In this document: piece after piece, positions 17,028 through 25,552 of the stretch
Position numbering within the stretch: the stretch's first letter is position 1
Layout of the letters: each line of letters begins with the position of its first letter
NCBI GenBank assembly: GCA_910586755.1
Contig: CAJUJM010000091.1
Span: 1-50,178 of the forward strand
Reading direction: 5' to 3'
DNA: 50,178 bases
DNA from: an uncultured Lachnospiraceae bacterium
GTDB lineage: Bacteria; Bacillota; Clostridia; Lachnospirales; Lachnospiraceae
Program-made: the position numbers and the translations under genes
The notes under the pieces: model-generated
Databases searched by the model: none
The model's input: only the letters and a program-made list of their open reading frames with translations
What the model was told of the DNA's origin: nothing

Positions 17028-17822
17028 ATGAGTTTTATAAAAAAGGTGCTAAGATTTTTTGTTGAAAATATTACAACTATATTTGCTATTGCAGGCGGAG
17101 TTTGGGTCTTCTTTACCTATAAAAAATATGAAACAAATGAATTGCTGAACTTTATAGTTTCTTTTCTAGTTCTAATTGCAGCAACTTTGTTAGTGGAAAA
17201 ATTGGTAACCCTCGCTTCTATTGAAAAGCGGCTAAAAGTCTTAGAAAGCAAATTTAATCAATCAAGTATATTTTTAAATTGCCGTACATCTGAATTTTGG
17301 CACGATGCTCAAAATGTGGCTAAATCCATTTTTATTTCCGGTGGTTCCTTACATTTTATCATCGAAAAGTCTGGAGAAATAGAAACTTTACTTAGTAAAG
17401 GATGTATAATAGAGGCAATACCTGTAAAACCCTATTCCTCGGCTTCAGCAACTTTATACAATAATGTAATTAAAGAAGTTCCTTCTATAGACTCCTTCAA
17501 TAATAATATAATCCAAACTCTTTCTTATTTGTATAATTTAAAGCTTAAGTACCCGCATCAAATAGTTGTACGTCTTAATGATAATATGCCTTCATTAGGA
17601 CTGTTTGCTATATATAAAGATAAATTGCCGCTAAATATACAAGTTAACCTTTTTTCTGAGAAAGTGTCATATGATAAACGATTGTCTATTAGACTTACTA
17701 ACAATCCAAACGAACACTATTTTGCATTTCAATATTTTTGTAATCAAATTATTTATTTAAAAAATAGACTACCAGAATGTACAGCAGACAAACTGAAACA
17801 AATTATTGAGGCTCATACATAA
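17028..17822 (+). CDS. Two-helix membrane protein with unknown C-terminal domain
   Basis: This 264-residue protein starts at ATG 17028, which has AGGAG nine bases upstream; an in-frame ATG at 16983 inside the methyltransferase gene is less likely. It has two membrane helices (about residues 9-24 and 35-56), a short charged coil (IEKRLKVLESKF), and a cytoplasmic domain with ISGGSLHFIIEKSGEIETLLSKG. That pattern resembles PLD-like or DUF5919-type effector domains, but this is only an impression. It sits 17 bases after the methyltransferase and shares its AT-rich composition. A defence role is possible but not shown. Confidence 0.65.
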   Translation: MSFIKKVLRFFVENITTIFAIAGGVWVFFTYKKYETNELLNFIVSFLVLIAATLLVEKLVTLASIEKRLKVLESKFNQSSIFLNCRTSEFWHDAQNVAKSIFISGGSLHFIIEKSGEIETLLSKGCIIEAIPVKPYSSASATLYNNVIKEVPSIDSFNNNIIQTLSYLYNLKLKYPHQIVVRLNDNMPSLGLFAIYKDKLPLNIQVNLFSEKVSYDKRLSIRLTNNPNEHYFAFQYFCNQIIYLKNRLPECTADKLKQIIEAHT

Positions 17823-17881
17823 TTAGATAGAGTTGATCTTTCTAAATGAAATAGAGCAATTACTGGAGGCAAATTACACCA

Positions 17882-18622
17882 ATGAATCACCTTTTTCTTC
17901 AAGAAATCCACTTTCTATGGGACCGGCTGGATCCGAACAGCTATGTACGCCAAATCCCGGCTCTCACGGGCCGGGATTCCTTAACATTTGATAACAATAT
18001 TACTTTTTTTGCCGGGGAAAACGGCAGCGGAAAGTCCACCCTTCTGGAAGCTATTGCTGTTTCCTACGGTTTTAATCCAGAGGGAGGAACACCGAATTAC
18101 CGGTTTTCTTCCTACGATTCTCACTCGGATCTCCATCAGATCCTGCGCCTGGTAAAGGGGCCCAGAAAACCTAAAAACAGCTATTTTCTCCGGGCAGAAA
18201 GTTTTTATAATGTGGCTACCAAGGCGGAAGAATACCGGGACGGCGATGATATTGAAACGTATTACCGCCGGTTCGGAAGCAAATCTTTTCATCAGCAATC
18301 CCATGGGGAAAGCTTTTTGGCGCTGATGCAGGGAACCTTTACAGGGCAGGGATTTTATATTCTGGATGAGCCGGAGGCTGCCCTTTCTCCTCAGCGTCAG
18401 CTTACCCTTTTTATTCAGCTTCACCGGCTTGCCGGACTGGGGGCCCAGTTTTTAATTGCCAGCCACTCCCCTATCCTTTTGGGAATTCCCGGCGCCTCTA
18501 TTCTGTCCTTTGATAACGGCGTCATTACGCCCTGTTCTTATGAAGAAACAGAAAGCTATCAGGTGACAGAGATGTTTATAAATCAGAGGGATTATTTCGT
18601 AAAGAAGCTTTTATCTGACTGA
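17882..18622 (+). CDS. AAA/ABC-type ATPase (COG3910-like)
   Basis: A 246-residue soluble ATPase with Walker A GENGSGKST (45-53), a signature-like QQSHGESFLALM, Walker B YILDEPEAALSP and a switch histidine in IASHSPIL. It resembles the stand-alone predicted ATPases of COG3910. Its partner is unknown. GC content returns to that of the main chromosome here, so it probably does not belong to the AT-rich pair upstream. Confidence 0.85.
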   Translation: MNHLFLQEIHFLWDRLDPNSYVRQIPALTGRDSLTFDNNITFFAGENGSGKSTLLEAIAVSYGFNPEGGTPNYRFSSYDSHSDLHQILRLVKGPRKPKNSYFLRAESFYNVATKAEEYRDGDDIETYYRRFGSKSFHQQSHGESFLALMQGTFTGQGFYILDEPEAALSPQRQLTLFIQLHRLAGLGAQFLIASHSPILLGIPGASILSFDNGVITPCSYEETESYQVTEMFINQRDYFVKKLLSD

Positions 18623-18643
18623 AAATCTTTCTCTGGCAAAGCG

Positions 18644-18691
18644 TATTAGTTCTTTGGAATTTCCATTCCCTCCGGGACAGGGCAAACATAA
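18644..18691. repeat. 48-bp direct repeat, left copy
   Basis: It matches 20116-20163 at 46 of 48 bases. It encodes, on the minus strand, the tail YVCPVPEGMEIPKN plus stop, here fused to the end of the DUF6036 protein. The other copy is the true 3' end of the M20 amidohydrolase gene. Confidence 0.92.
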
Positions 18692-19401
18692 CGTTGTTTT
18701 TTAGCTCTTGCAGATTTCAAAATATCAACAAGATTATCACCATTAAGCACACCCGGATAGTCTTCCTGGAATCCAACTAATACATCTTTATTTTCCTGTT
18801 CAAGTTCTCTGCATTGCTTATAAAATTCATGCAAATCTTCTTTCTTGTAAACAGCTTCGATAAAGATTCTGGAATCTTCTGGTATTCGGTCATAAGAATC
18901 ATATAAATCAATTATTGCATTTTGAACTGTATCAAATGTCAACGGCTTATTCCGTTCTTCCTGCTCAATCAGCACGCCAACTATATCAGATAAGTCATTT
19001 TTGTATTGACGGCCTGCCATAAGTTTCATAGCCACCAGGTATTCAGCTGATACTGTTCTAATCTGAAGGATATTTGCAAAAGTCTTATAATACTTTGAAT
19101 ATTCCGCCAATCTTGGTGTATATGAATTTGTATTAACAAAGTCTGTGTTTAGCCATCCAACTGGAAGTCCAAGTCTGTCTCCTACTGTGTTGATTGCATC
19201 CTTCATTGCTCCTGAAGACTTAATGATTGCATCCATGTCATAGGTCATTTCTCTAAAGCCATAATTAATAAGGAGCGATGCCCCGCCAATCAGAATGATC
19301 TCCGCTGGCATCCTGGCGCCATTCTTTTTACGGAACTCCTTTGCCAGTTCCTTCAAATAACTATCCAGATTTTCTTTTGTAAAAGGCTTATCAACAGACA
19401 T
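18646..19401 (-). CDS. DUF6036-type nucleotidyltransferase, toxin-like, with host-derived tail
   Basis: This 251-residue protein has a nucleotidyltransferase-fold core: IILIGGASLLINYGFREMTYDMDAII matches the G-G/S and D-x-D pattern of AbiEii/DUF6036 proteins. It overlaps the upstream XRE regulator gene by 11 bases, a layout seen in toxin-antitoxin pairs. The last 14 residues are nearly identical to the C-terminus of the M20 amidohydrolase (one change, Val for Ile), so they were acquired from the insertion site. Toxin activity is inferred only. Confidence 0.75.
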   Translation of the reverse strand: MSVDKPFTKENLDSYLKELAKEFRKKNGARMPAEIILIGGASLLINYGFREMTYDMDAIIKSSGAMKDAINTVGDRLGLPVGWLNTDFVNTNSYTPRLAEYSKYYKTFANILQIRTVSAEYLVAMKLMAGRQYKNDLSDIVGVLIEQEERNKPLTFDTVQNAIIDLYDSYDRIPEDSRIFIEAVYKKEDLHEFYKQCRELEQENKDVLVGFQEDYPGVLNGDNLVDILKSARAKKQRYVCPVPEGMEIPKN

Positions 19402-19972
19402 TTCGCACCTCGCTTTCTACGATATTAAATCGTAGAAATTCAGGTATTGCGTTTGCAAGCGCCTTTTCTTTTATACTTTCATCTCCGGTCGCAGCATATG
19501 ATACGATAACACTTGCGGGAAAATATGGTTTTTCAAGCTTCTGAGAACGAATATCATTATAATTTGTGCAAAGAGGTAAGCTGTTCATCCTGGACAAATA
19601 GTCAATCATTGCCAACAGATATAATGCTTCTCTATACCATCTACGATCATAAAGCTTCCGTATCTCATCTCCCTCAAGCGTTTCGATAATAAAATCTATG
19701 TCACCCATATCCTTTACATGATGGCATATATTGCTCTTAAACGTCTCAAAAGAACATCTGTAATCTGCTCTGTCTGAACCATTATTCTCCAATATTGAAT
19801 CAACCGTTACACCAAGAACCTTAGCAATCTTATACAAAGTTCCGGCTGCACATTTACCAAGATCCGCTTTTCCACTACAAATATCTGTAATAGTTGTCAT
19901 TGCGACTCCGCTTTCTTTGCTTAAGCGATACCTGGACATATTTTCTTTTTCAAGTAAATCATTTATAATCAT
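19391..19972 (-). CDS. XRE-type regulator, probable antitoxin
   Basis: The 193-residue protein has an N-terminal helix-turn-helix (MSRYRLSKESGVAMTTITDI, about residues 12-31) and a C-terminal domain of unknown family (IDFIIETLEGDEIRKLYDRR, EALYLLAMIDYLSRMN). It is translated with the nucleotidyltransferase downstream. The palindrome TCGGTTAACCGA between its -35 and -10 boxes points to autoregulation. The gene is AT-richer than the amidohydrolase gene beside it. Confidence 0.78.
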   Translation of the reverse strand: MIINDLLEKENMSRYRLSKESGVAMTTITDICSGKADLGKCAAGTLYKIAKVLGVTVDSILENNGSDRADYRCSFETFKSNICHHVKDMGDIDFIIETLEGDEIRKLYDRRWYREALYLLAMIDYLSRMNSLPLCTNYNDIRSQKLEKPYFPASVIVSYAATGDESIKEKALANAIPEFLRFNIVESEVRNVC

Positions 19973-19993
19973 CCGCTTTCCCTCCCTTTCTAT

Positions 19994-20022
19994 AATATAT
20001 CGGTTAACCGAATCATTGTCAA
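19994..20022 (-). promoter_or_regulatory. Promoter and operator of the toxin-antitoxin-like pair
   Basis: On the minus strand TTGACA (20022-20017), 17 bases, TATATT (19999-19994). The spacer contains the perfect 12-bp palindrome TCGGTTAACCGA (20000-20011), ideally placed for repression by the XRE protein. Confidence 0.75.
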
Positions 20023-20115
20023 TATTATATCCAAGTTGAGAAAATCAATAAACGTTCATCCTGTTTAAAAACTACTGATGGTTTCAAAGGCACTAATTTG
20101 GACAAAAAGACAGAA

Positions 20116-20163
20116 TATTAGTTCTTTGGAATTTCCATCCCCTCCGGGATAGGGCAAACATAA
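20116..20163. repeat. 48-bp direct repeat, right copy (amidohydrolase 3' end)
   Basis: The right copy of the repeat pair with 18644-18691. It forms the last 14 codons and stop of the amidohydrolase gene. The 1.4 kb between the copies is exactly the regulator/nucleotidyltransferase module with its promoter. Confidence 0.92.
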
Positions 20164-21518
20164 GCTTCCCCATTCATCATTTCGTCAAATTCCTCTTTTG
20201 CTTTCTTCACCAGTTCCGGATTTTCTGCCAGCCGGACTCCGGCTGCCGCCAGAATTTTAGCAGCATAGATCATTCCCTTTAATCCGATAGAACCTCCGGA
20301 TGAGGAAACCATCTGCCAACTATGCCCCGGCGCTCCCAGACCGGCGGTGGCAACGGTAGCCATGCCAGTGGGAACAATGTGAGCCACATCTCCTACGTCT
20401 GTGGAGGCATAAGTAATTCCTTTTCCTATAGGGGCAACCCCGGTAAAAAGCTGGGACTCCGGCTCCAGTCCAAAAGTTTTTACTGCTGCCTTCCTCTGAT
20501 CCTCTACCGGCTGATTCATCGCCTTTGCCCACTGTAATTCTTCTGCTGTCCACTCTTCCTGTTCCATATCTTCCATAACCTGGCTCATCACCTCTGCCAA
20601 CACCTGATTTCCAACCATGGGATAGCAGCCGCCCATATACTGGATTTCCAGCTGGGTTTCCGTCATCATAGCCGCCCCTTCTGCAGCCTTCACCAGCCGG
20701 TCATACACCTGATTCACTGTATTCCTGTCCAAGGCCCGGACATAATACCAGACGCTTGCCTTTCCCGGCACAATATTGGGAGCGCCTCCCCCATCGGTGA
20801 TAGAATAGTGAATCCGAACCTGAGGGCTTACGTGCTCTCTCATAAACTCTGCCCCCATGTTTAAAAGCTGTACTGCGTCCAAAGCGCTTCTTCCGTTCCA
20901 GGGATCGTCTGCAGCGTGGGATGTAATTCCGGTATAGTGAAACTTGACGCCGCTGCAGGCGCTGAAGACCGAAACAGATGCCTGATTTACCTTCCCGGGA
21001 TGCCAGCTTAAGGCCAAATCCAACTCAAAAAAGCAGCCGCCTCTGGCCATAAACGGTTTTCCGCAAAGTACCTCTTCCCCAGGGCATCCGTAAAATACCA
21101 CGGTTCCGGGAAGGCCTTTTTCCTCCAATTCCGCCTTCATGCCCAGGGCTCCCCCTACAGCGGCGGCTCCCAGCAGATTATGGCCGCAGCCATGACCACA
21201 GGCCCCTTCTGTCACCGGTTCTTTGTGGTCGGAAACCTTCTGACTAAGCCCCGGGAGCGCGTCATATTCTCCTAAAAACCCCACTATTGGATGCCCGGAT
21301 CCCCACTGGGCCCGGATGGCCGTAGGTACTCCGCCTGCTCCGGTTTCTACCTGGAATCCGGCGTCTCTTAAAACCTTTGCTGTTTTTTCACAGGCAATTT
21401 TTTCCTGAAATCCACACTCCGGATTTTCCCAGATTTCCTTTGCCAATTTCTCAATTATCTCTCTCTTTTCCTCCACCTCACAGGCGGCCCTGCTTCCGCT
21501 TCCGGTAAATTCTTTCAT
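20118..21518 (-). CDS. M20 family amidohydrolase (AbgB-like peptidase)
   Basis: The 466-residue protein has metal-site motifs of the M20 amidohydrolase/AbgB group: FLGEYDALPG, ACGHGCGHNLLG, YGCPGEE and LSWHPGKVNQ, with a dimerisation domain in the middle. It should cleave an amide such as a p-aminobenzoyl-glutamate-like or N-acyl amino acid substrate in the cytoplasm. AGGAGGACAGGCT precedes ATG 21518. Its 3' end is one of the two 48-bp repeats around the inserted module, and the protein length appears intact. Confidence 0.9.
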   Translation of the reverse strand: MKEFTGSGSRAACEVEEKREIIEKLAKEIWENPECGFQEKIACEKTAKVLRDAGFQVETGAGGVPTAIRAQWGSGHPIVGFLGEYDALPGLSQKVSDHKEPVTEGACGHGCGHNLLGAAAVGGALGMKAELEEKGLPGTVVFYGCPGEEVLCGKPFMARGGCFFELDLALSWHPGKVNQASVSVFSACSGVKFHYTGITSHAADDPWNGRSALDAVQLLNMGAEFMREHVSPQVRIHYSITDGGGAPNIVPGKASVWYYVRALDRNTVNQVYDRLVKAAEGAAMMTETQLEIQYMGGCYPMVGNQVLAEVMSQVMEDMEQEEWTAEELQWAKAMNQPVEDQRKAAVKTFGLEPESQLFTGVAPIGKGITYASTDVGDVAHIVPTGMATVATAGLGAPGHSWQMVSSSGGSIGLKGMIYAAKILAAAGVRLAENPELVKKAKEEFDEMMNGEAYVCPIPEGMEIPKN

Positions 21519-21588
21519 AGCCTGTCCTCCTTTTCATGCTCTTTTTAGTATACCTCAAATTTCTCAAGAATGCCATAAGAGGTATTAC

Positions 21589-21617
21589 TTGTACGAAATA
21601 AAGAGATATGATACACT
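21589..21617 (+). promoter_or_regulatory. Possible promoter of the second MATE gene
   Basis: TTGTAC (21589-21594), 17 bases, TACACT (21612-21617). A GGGGAT...ATCCCC hairpin (21643-21672) lies in the leader before the gene. Confidence 0.4.
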
Positions 21618-21703
21618 TATAAAACAGCGAGATGATAGTGAAGGGGATAATGTGGACTCTTGGCTCATCCCCAAATAACCTTCTCAGATAAGGACAAGTT
21701 ACT

Positions 21704-23050
21704 ATGAATCAGGATCTAACCCGTGGAAATATTACAAAAACCATATTGCTGTTTGCCCTTCCCATGATGGCAGGCAATCTTCTTCAGCAGTTTTACAACA
21801 TTACCGATACCTTTATTGTAGGAAAATTTTTAGGAAAAGACGCTCTGGCGGCAGTAGGATCTGCCTACACGCTGATGACCTTTTTAACCTCAATCCTCCT
21901 GGGACTCAGCATGGGAAATGGGGTCTTTGTCTCCATCTGTTTCGGCAAAAAAGAAGAAGGGCGTTTAAAAACCGGAACCTTCTTATCTTTTGTTCTTATT
22001 GCCGCTATCACAGCCATTATGAACATTTTCGTTTTTGCCGGGATGGACTTTCTGCTGGTATTTTTAAATATCCCCCAGGAAATCCGGGATATGATGAGGG
22101 ACTATCTCTGGATTATCTTCTGGGGCCTGGCCGCTATCTTTTTATATAATTATTTCACTGCCCTCCTCCGTTCCATTGGAAATTCTGTGGCTCCCCTGTT
22201 GTTCTTGATCGTGTCCACCCTGGTCAATATAGGTCTGGATCTGCTCTTTGTTATTACCTTTGAAATGGGGGCTGGCGGGGCTGCTCTGGCCACAGTGATT
22301 GCCCAGTATATTTCCGGAATCGGCGTCGCACTCTATACTTTGCTGAAATGTCCTGTTTTCCGGATCAGCCGGGAGCATATGCGGTGGGACAGCGGCATTT
22401 TAAAGGAGATTTCCCAGCTTTCTGTCCTGACCTGCTTACAGCAGTCAGTGATGAACTTTGGTATCCTGATGGTTCAGGGCCTGGTCAACAGCTTTGGCAC
22501 TGCCGTTATGGCGGCTTTCGCCGCAGCAGTGAAAATCGACTCCTTTGCCTACATGCCGGTTCAGGATTTCGGCAATGCTTTTTCTACCTTTACCGCACAA
22601 AATTACGGCGCCGGGGAGTATGGACGGATTCGGGAAGGTATCAAAAAAGCCCTGATTACTGTAACCATTTTCTGTCTGGCCATCTCCCTTTTGGTCTGGA
22701 TATTTGCGAAAGAATTAATGCTGATTTTCGTTCAGCCCCATGAGACAGAGGTTCTGGCCGTGGGAATCCAGTATCTGCGGGTAGAGGGAAGTTTTTATAT
22801 CGGAATCGGGTTTTTATTCCTCCTTTACGGCTTTTACCGGGCCATTAAAAGGCCGGGAATGTCTCTGGTTCTGACTGTCATTTCTCTTGGAACCCGGGTG
22901 GTTCTGGCCTATGCCACTGCCGGGACTATAGGCGTAACCGGGATTTGGATGGCGATTCCAATCGGATGGATCTTGGCGGATGTTGTGGGATATGTATATT
23001 ATCAGAAGAGTTGCCGGAGAATGTTTGATTGTGGAAATATTTGCTTTTAG
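21704..23050 (+). CDS. MATE family efflux transporter
   Basis: A 448-residue, roughly 12-helix protein with MATE motifs FALPMMAGNLLQQFYNITDT, FIVGKFLGKDALAAVGSAY and, in the C half, FTAQNYGAGEYGRIREGIKKA. It is only distantly similar to the MATE protein at 14.7 kb, so it is not a recent duplicate. No regulator gene adjoins it. The gap after it (23051-23189) is AT-rich, with an inverted repeat TTGAATA/TATTCAA. Confidence 0.93.
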   Translation: MNQDLTRGNITKTILLFALPMMAGNLLQQFYNITDTFIVGKFLGKDALAAVGSAYTLMTFLTSILLGLSMGNGVFVSICFGKKEEGRLKTGTFLSFVLIAAITAIMNIFVFAGMDFLLVFLNIPQEIRDMMRDYLWIIFWGLAAIFLYNYFTALLRSIGNSVAPLLFLIVSTLVNIGLDLLFVITFEMGAGGAALATVIAQYISGIGVALYTLLKCPVFRISREHMRWDSGILKEISQLSVLTCLQQSVMNFGILMVQGLVNSFGTAVMAAFAAAVKIDSFAYMPVQDFGNAFSTFTAQNYGAGEYGRIREGIKKALITVTIFCLAISLLVWIFAKELMLIFVQPHETEVLAVGIQYLRVEGSFYIGIGFLFLLYGFYRAIKRPGMSLVLTVISLGTRVVLAYATAGTIGVTGIWMAIPIGWILADVVGYVYYQKSCRRMFDCGNICF

Positions 23051-23189
23051 AATTTTTTTGAGGTATTATATTGAATAAAAATGCCGGAAACGTAAAAAAT
23101 ATTCAATCGCAGTTTACTGGCGAGAGCAAAATATGAATTGAGTAAAAGTTACGTAATTGTCTAAAATATGCAATAAAGGAGGCCTGCTT

Positions 23190-24443
23190 ATGGATATTAA
23201 AAGAGATAAATACCTAAATGATTTGATTAACCGAATGCACAATGGAATGATAAAGGTTGTAACAGGTATCAGAAGATGCGGAAAGTCCTATCTGCTTTTT
23301 AATATTTTCAAGAATTATCTGTTAGAGCAAGGTGTGCCCGTGTCACATATTATAGCCATCGAGTTGGATCAGAGAAAGAATAAAAAGTATCGTGATCCGG
23401 ATGAAATATTAGATTATATAGAATCACTGATTGTCGATACCCAGCAGTATTACATTATGTTGGATGAGGTTCAGATGTTGGAAGAGTTTGAAGAAGTGCT
23501 GAACTCATTACTCCATATCAGAAATGCAGATGTGTATGTAACAGGCAGTAATTCAAAATTTTTGTCAAAAGATGTGATTACGGAATTTAGAGGCCGAGGT
23601 GATGAAATCCACATTTATCCATTAACTTTCAAGGAATTTATGGAAGCATATGACGGAGACACATACCGTGGATGGGCTGAGTATGTAATTTATGGTGGTC
23701 TTCCATTGACTGTTACAATGAAAACAGAAGAACAGAAGATTCACTATCTTACGAATTTGTTTAAAGAAACCTATTTAAAAGATATTATTGAGAGACACCA
23801 CATTGAGAAAACACAGGAACTGGAGGACTTAATTGACATCCTTGCTTCTGCTATTGGTTCACTGACAAACCCGCCGAAAATTGAAACTACATTTAAAAGT
23901 ACCATTCAGTCAACAATCAGTTTAAATACAATCAGACAGTATATAGAGCATTTAGAAGATGCTTTCATTATCAACAAGGCAAATCGTTACAATGTAAAAG
24001 GCAGAAAATATATTGGTACACCATTAAAATATTATTTTGAAGACGTGGGACTCAGGAACGCAAGGTTAGGGTTCAGACAGGTTGAAGAAACACATTTAAT
24101 GGAAAATATCATTTACAACGAATTGCGAAGCAGAGGATATTCCGTAGATATCGGTGTTGTAGAAAAGCGTGGTGTAAACGAAGATGGTAAAGAATACAAG
24201 AATCAGTTGGAGATTGACTTCGTAGCGAATCTCGGTAGCAAACGATACTATATTCAATCAGCCTTTATCATGCCAACGAAAGAAAAATGTATTCAGGAAA
24301 AGGCATCTCTTGTAAATGTAAACGATTCTTTTAAAAAGATTATTGTTGTGAAAGATGTTGTGAATATTACAAGAGATGAAGATGGAATCACTACGATGAG
24401 TATTTATGACTTTTTATTAAAAGAAAATAGTTTGGAACTCTAA
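23190..24443 (+). CDS. AAA ATPase with DUF4143 domain
   Basis: This 417-residue protein starts at ATG 23190, with AAAGGAGG upstream; an in-frame ATG at 23157 lacks a ribosome site. It has an N-terminal AAA_14-type ATPase (Walker A GIRRCGKSYLL, Walker B YYIMLDEVQML, sensor YVTGSNSKFLSKD) and a C-terminal DUF4143 region, a nuclease-like fold (LEIDFVANLGSKRYYIQ). Such ATPases are common, often single, and of unknown function. The gene is AT-rich relative to neighbours, consistent with transfer. Confidence 0.9.
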   Translation: MDIKRDKYLNDLINRMHNGMIKVVTGIRRCGKSYLLFNIFKNYLLEQGVPVSHIIAIELDQRKNKKYRDPDEILDYIESLIVDTQQYYIMLDEVQMLEEFEEVLNSLLHIRNADVYVTGSNSKFLSKDVITEFRGRGDEIHIYPLTFKEFMEAYDGDTYRGWAEYVIYGGLPLTVTMKTEEQKIHYLTNLFKETYLKDIIERHHIEKTQELEDLIDILASAIGSLTNPPKIETTFKSTIQSTISLNTIRQYIEHLEDAFIINKANRYNVKGRKYIGTPLKYYFEDVGLRNARLGFRQVEETHLMENIIYNELRSRGYSVDIGVVEKRGVNEDGKEYKNQLEIDFVANLGSKRYYIQSAFIMPTKEKCIQEKASLVNVNDSFKKIIVVKDVVNITRDEDGITTMSIYDFLLKENSLEL

Positions 24444-24474
24444 GCGCAAAGGATAAATTGATGTAGATCCGGAG

Positions 24475-24517
24475 GCTGTGAAAATCAGAGTTTTCAACTC
24501 CTATTTTTTCACAGCCC
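24475..24517. terminator. Hairpin terminator between convergent genes
   Basis: GGCTGTGAAAA (24475-24485) pairs perfectly with TTTTCACAGCC (24507-24517). The T-run of each arm makes it usable from both strands, between the DUF4143 gene and the beta-lactamase-like gene. Confidence 0.7.
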
Positions 24518-24539
24518 CCACTGCCAAACTCCTCTTATT

Positions 24540-25541
24540 TTAATACTCATCCGAGAGAATCCGGACCGCAATCTCCTTTGCTTTCCCGCTGGTTGGCTCA
24601 TCCCCCTCAGATTCCCCTAATCGGACGCAGAAATAAACCGGCCCTTCTTCTGTCTGTGCAAATCCTGTAAACCATGCGTCAACAGTTTTGCCCTCAGCCT
24701 TTCCCATGCCAGTCTTTCCGTAAACCAGCATGGAAGTTTCATAATCCGTCACTTTCATTACCTGCTTTAGCTGTTCTACTGTCCCGGGGCTGTAAAGGCT
24801 ATTTACTCCAAAAATTCGTTCCATTACCTGAACCTGTTCTACAGGAGAAATTTTCAGGGAAGATTCGAGCCAAAATCCGGTTAATGCCCGGTTATGATTG
24901 TTGGTATTAAGCCGCCCTTCCCAGTCCGAAATATCCTGGTTGCCATATTCCAGCCGTTCTAATTCTTCTGCCATAGCCTCTTTTCCGATATCGTCTATTA
25001 ACTGTCTGAAATACCACACACAGGAAACCCGGAATGCTTCCGGAAAATCAATATCCCGGTTCCAGTCTTCATTCCAAAATCTTTCCCCGCTCCAGATTCG
25101 GGTAGAATTATCCGGTGTCACTATTCCGTTTTCCAATCCTGTGAGAGCGGAGACGATCTTAAATGTAGAGCAGGGAGAATGACGTTCCTCTGCCAGTTCC
25201 GGGTTATAAATGCGGTACTGCTTTTTTCCGGTGTCATACAGTACTGCAGTTGCCGTAAGCCTGTCAAAATACCCGGACCAGTCAACTTCTACTATTGCCG
25301 GATCCTCTGGTTTGGATTCCTGGATTCCAGATTCCTCAAACATCAATTCTTCAGATTCCGGTTCACCAGATCCAGCTTTGCCAAGCTCAGTTTTCCCGGC
25401 TTCCTGTTCTGAAGTCTGAACCTGAGATTCTGCAATCTGAACCCGGGACTCTGCTTCCATGGAGCCGCTGCCTCTCTTCCCGCACCCTGAAAGTATTGTA
25501 ATGCATACCGTCAGGGTTACAAATACCATATATTTTCTCAT
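24540..25541 (-). CDS. Class D beta-lactamase-like lipoprotein
   Basis: The 333-residue protein starts at ATG 25541 (AGGAAAG upstream) and carries a lipobox LSGC (Cys20). Then comes an acidic, repetitive linker (about 25-80) and a penicillin-recognising domain. The class D motif set is complete: S125-T-F-K128, S173-C-V, Y199-G-N and K276-T-G. It could hydrolyse beta-lactams or serve as a penicillin-sensing protein at the outer face of the membrane. It lacks the BlaR1 membrane domains, favouring an enzyme. It is 11 bases downstream of the DUF4272 gene and probably cotranscribed. Confidence 0.85.
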   Translation of the reverse strand: MRKYMVFVTLTVCITILSGCGKRGSGSMEAESRVQIAESQVQTSEQEAGKTELGKAGSGEPESEELMFEESGIQESKPEDPAIVEVDWSGYFDRLTATAVLYDTGKKQYRIYNPELAEERHSPCSTFKIVSALTGLENGIVTPDNSTRIWSGERFWNEDWNRDIDFPEAFRVSCVWYFRQLIDDIGKEAMAEELERLEYGNQDISDWEGRLNTNNHNRALTGFWLESSLKISPVEQVQVMERIFGVNSLYSPGTVEQLKQVMKVTDYETSMLVYGKTGMGKAEGKTVDAWFTGFAQTEEGPVYFCVRLGESEGDEPTSGKAKEIAVRILSDEY

Positions 25542-25552
25542 AAAAACTTTCC

